In this document: piece by piece, positions 63,110 through 64,000 of the stretch
How positions within the stretch are numbered: position 1 is the first letter of the stretch
Layout: each line of letters starts with the position of its first letter
Source of the DNA: Verrucomicrobia bacterium LW23
GTDB lineage: Bacteria > Verrucomicrobiota > Verrucomicrobiia > Methylacidiphilales > UBA1321
Assembly (NCBI GenBank): GCA_003054695.1
Contig: QAZA01000011.1
Span: 412,616-476,615 of the forward strand
Reading direction: 5' to 3'
DNA: 64,000 nucleotides
Translations under genes and position numbers: made by a program
Notes under the pieces: model-generated
Databases searched by the model: none
The model's input: only the letters and a program-made list of their open reading frames with translations
What the model was told of the DNA's origin: nothing

Positions 63110-63838
63110 ATGCCCACTCCTTTCTCCACGTTACGTCGCCCGCCGCCACCGCCACCCATCCCCCGCGACGGCGCCCGCGGCGCCGTCAGCCATAGGGGTC
63201 CAGCGCTCCGCGCTGGCGCTGGCGCGGGTTTTAGCCTGGTGGAGTTGCTGATTGTGCTGGGGATTGTGTCTGTGCTGATGCTCATCATGATTCCCGTCAC
63301 CAACTCCATGGTGCAAAGCTATCAGCTCAGCAGCACGTCGCAGATCATCCAGAACCAACTGGCCCAGGCGCGGCAGATGGCGGTAACCAGCGGCAGCGCG
63401 GTGCAGGTGCGCCTCTACTTTCTGCCCGGCGCGCAGGCCCCGGCCACAGCAACGCCCAGCGTGTGGCGCGGCATGCAGTGCTTTGTGGAGGGCGACGTGA
63501 CGGGATCCGGTGCCGCCGCCGTTGCGCCGCTTACGCCCGTCAGCATGCCCGTCTACTTCAAGTCGCCGGCGATTATCCTGAACAACAACCAGCGCAGCAC
63601 CATCCTTACGCTGACGCCAAGCGCCCCCACGGCGGCCGAGATGCTGCCGCCCTTTAACCAGAACTACAGCTACGTCTCCTTCCGCTTCCGCCCCACCGGC
63701 GAGACGGACCTGCCCGAAACGGCCAACTGCATTACCGTAACGCTCGATCGCGCCCCCGTCGCCGCCCAGGGCCTTCCCGCCAACTTCCGCACCCTGCAAA
63801 TCAACTGCCGCAACGGCACCGTGCGCAGCTTTCCGTAG
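63110..63838 (+). CDS. Verru_Chthon cassette protein D (prepilin-like)
   Basis: 242 residues from the ATG at 63110; a GTG nine bases upstream is possible. The leader is long (about 39 residues), Pro/Arg/Gly-rich and ends GAG^FSLVELLIVLGIVSVLM. A type II secretion GspH-like C-terminal domain follows (QLAQARQMAVTSGSAVQVRL, then ILTLTPSAPTAAEMLPPFNQ). Last of the cassette in this window. Confidence 0.85.
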   Translation: MPTPFSTLRRPPPPPPIPRDGARGAVSHRGPALRAGAGAGFSLVELLIVLGIVSVLMLIMIPVTNSMVQSYQLSSTSQIIQNQLAQARQMAVTSGSAVQVRLYFLPGAQAPATATPSVWRGMQCFVEGDVTGSGAAAVAPLTPVSMPVYFKSPAIILNNNQRSTILTLTPSAPTAAEMLPPFNQNYSYVSFRFRPTGETDLPETANCITVTLDRAPVAAQGLPANFRTLQINCRNGTVRSFP

Positions 63839-63898
63839 GGGGAGCGGTAGCGGAGCGCGTCGAAGGATACCTCAATCGTAGAGGTTGTCGACATTTGG

Positions 63899-63943
63899 CC
63901 TCCTCCCCTTTAGCCCCTGCTTAGAGGCTTGTATCCCCCTAGT
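63899..63943. repeat. Half copy of the family-2 inverted repeat
   Basis: CCTCCCCTTTAGCCCCTGCT then TAGAGGCTTGTATCCCCCT matches one arm of the repeats at 24243 and 52431. Only one arm is in view; a partner may lie beyond the right edge. The remaining bases to 64000 show nothing else. Confidence 0.6.
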
Positions 63944-64000
63944 GTCCTGTGTCATTGATTCTTCGTAGAATGTGCTTGGAGTACGGACGAAGCGAAGCGG

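Noticed and set aside
60099..63155. 1018-codon open frame antisense to cassette protein A
   Set aside because: Arg/Val/Gly-rich composition typical of the antisense of a GC-rich gene, no domain and no ribosome site; the sense frame has clear family features.

Overview
The window is a stretch of GC-rich (roughly 60 %) chromosome from a Verrucomicrobiota bacterium. The strongest marker is the four-gene cluster at 56975-63838: three prepilin-like proteins around one very large protein, in the order B-C-A-D. This matches the 'Verru_Chthon cassette' described from Chthoniobacter and Verrucomicrobium relatives. An OmpL-like porin, TonB-dependent iron uptake and an outer-membrane lipoprotein fit a diderm cell. 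No phage, integron, CRISPR, tRNA or rRNA was seen; most genes are housekeeping or accessory metabolism.

Layout. 1-3880 is a decaying carbohydrate locus: a cut-off secreted protein, an intact GH31 glycosidase, a GH42 remnant and a remnant of a DDE (IS630-like) transposase that truncates it. 3961-8042 holds an SDR, two membrane proteins (one with two GYF_2 domains) and a methyltransferase. 8092-12150 is a sulfate ABC importer operon (sbp-cysT-cysW-cysA). 12404-17578 is an aa3-type cytochrome oxidase operon with unusual His-rich segments. 18182-24089 carries a YbjN-like protein, a fused homocysteine methyltransferase/methylene-THF reductase that lacks its zinc ligands, an SMR-type membrane protein, a secreted protein and a UbiB-family kinase. 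24572-31761 has leuB, a higBA toxin-antitoxin pair whose toxin is split by a palindromic insertion, a TonB-like protein, a Nudix hydrolase, an FMN reductase and recN.

32336-37360 is an iron-uptake unit (siderophore receptor, PiuC/YbiX oxygenase, PepSY membrane protein). It is followed by rpmA/rplU, a BaiN-like flavoprotein, a hybrid sensor kinase, yraN, thyA, an ASCH protein, a lipoprotein and a methyltransferase. 46998-51345 is a Fe-S assembly region: a Mrp-type ATPase and an Rrf2 regulator-iscU-nifS operon whose NifS lacks the PLP lysine. ruvA, a PuuD-like amidotransferase, a strongly codon-biased porin and a GNAT protein lead into the pilin cassette.

Themes. Sulfate import, Fe-S assembly, iron import and cytochrome oxidase together form an iron/sulfur/respiration-rich neighbourhood. 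Several enzymes show loss of hallmark residues (NifS Lys to Arg, YitJ-like zinc Cys, SDR Ser, second receiver Asp, Mrp CPxC). Intergenic space contains three families of long inverted repeats, one with arms that differ between copies yet stay self-complementary, and one sitting inside higB. These altered enzymes and repeats are the most novel-looking material.
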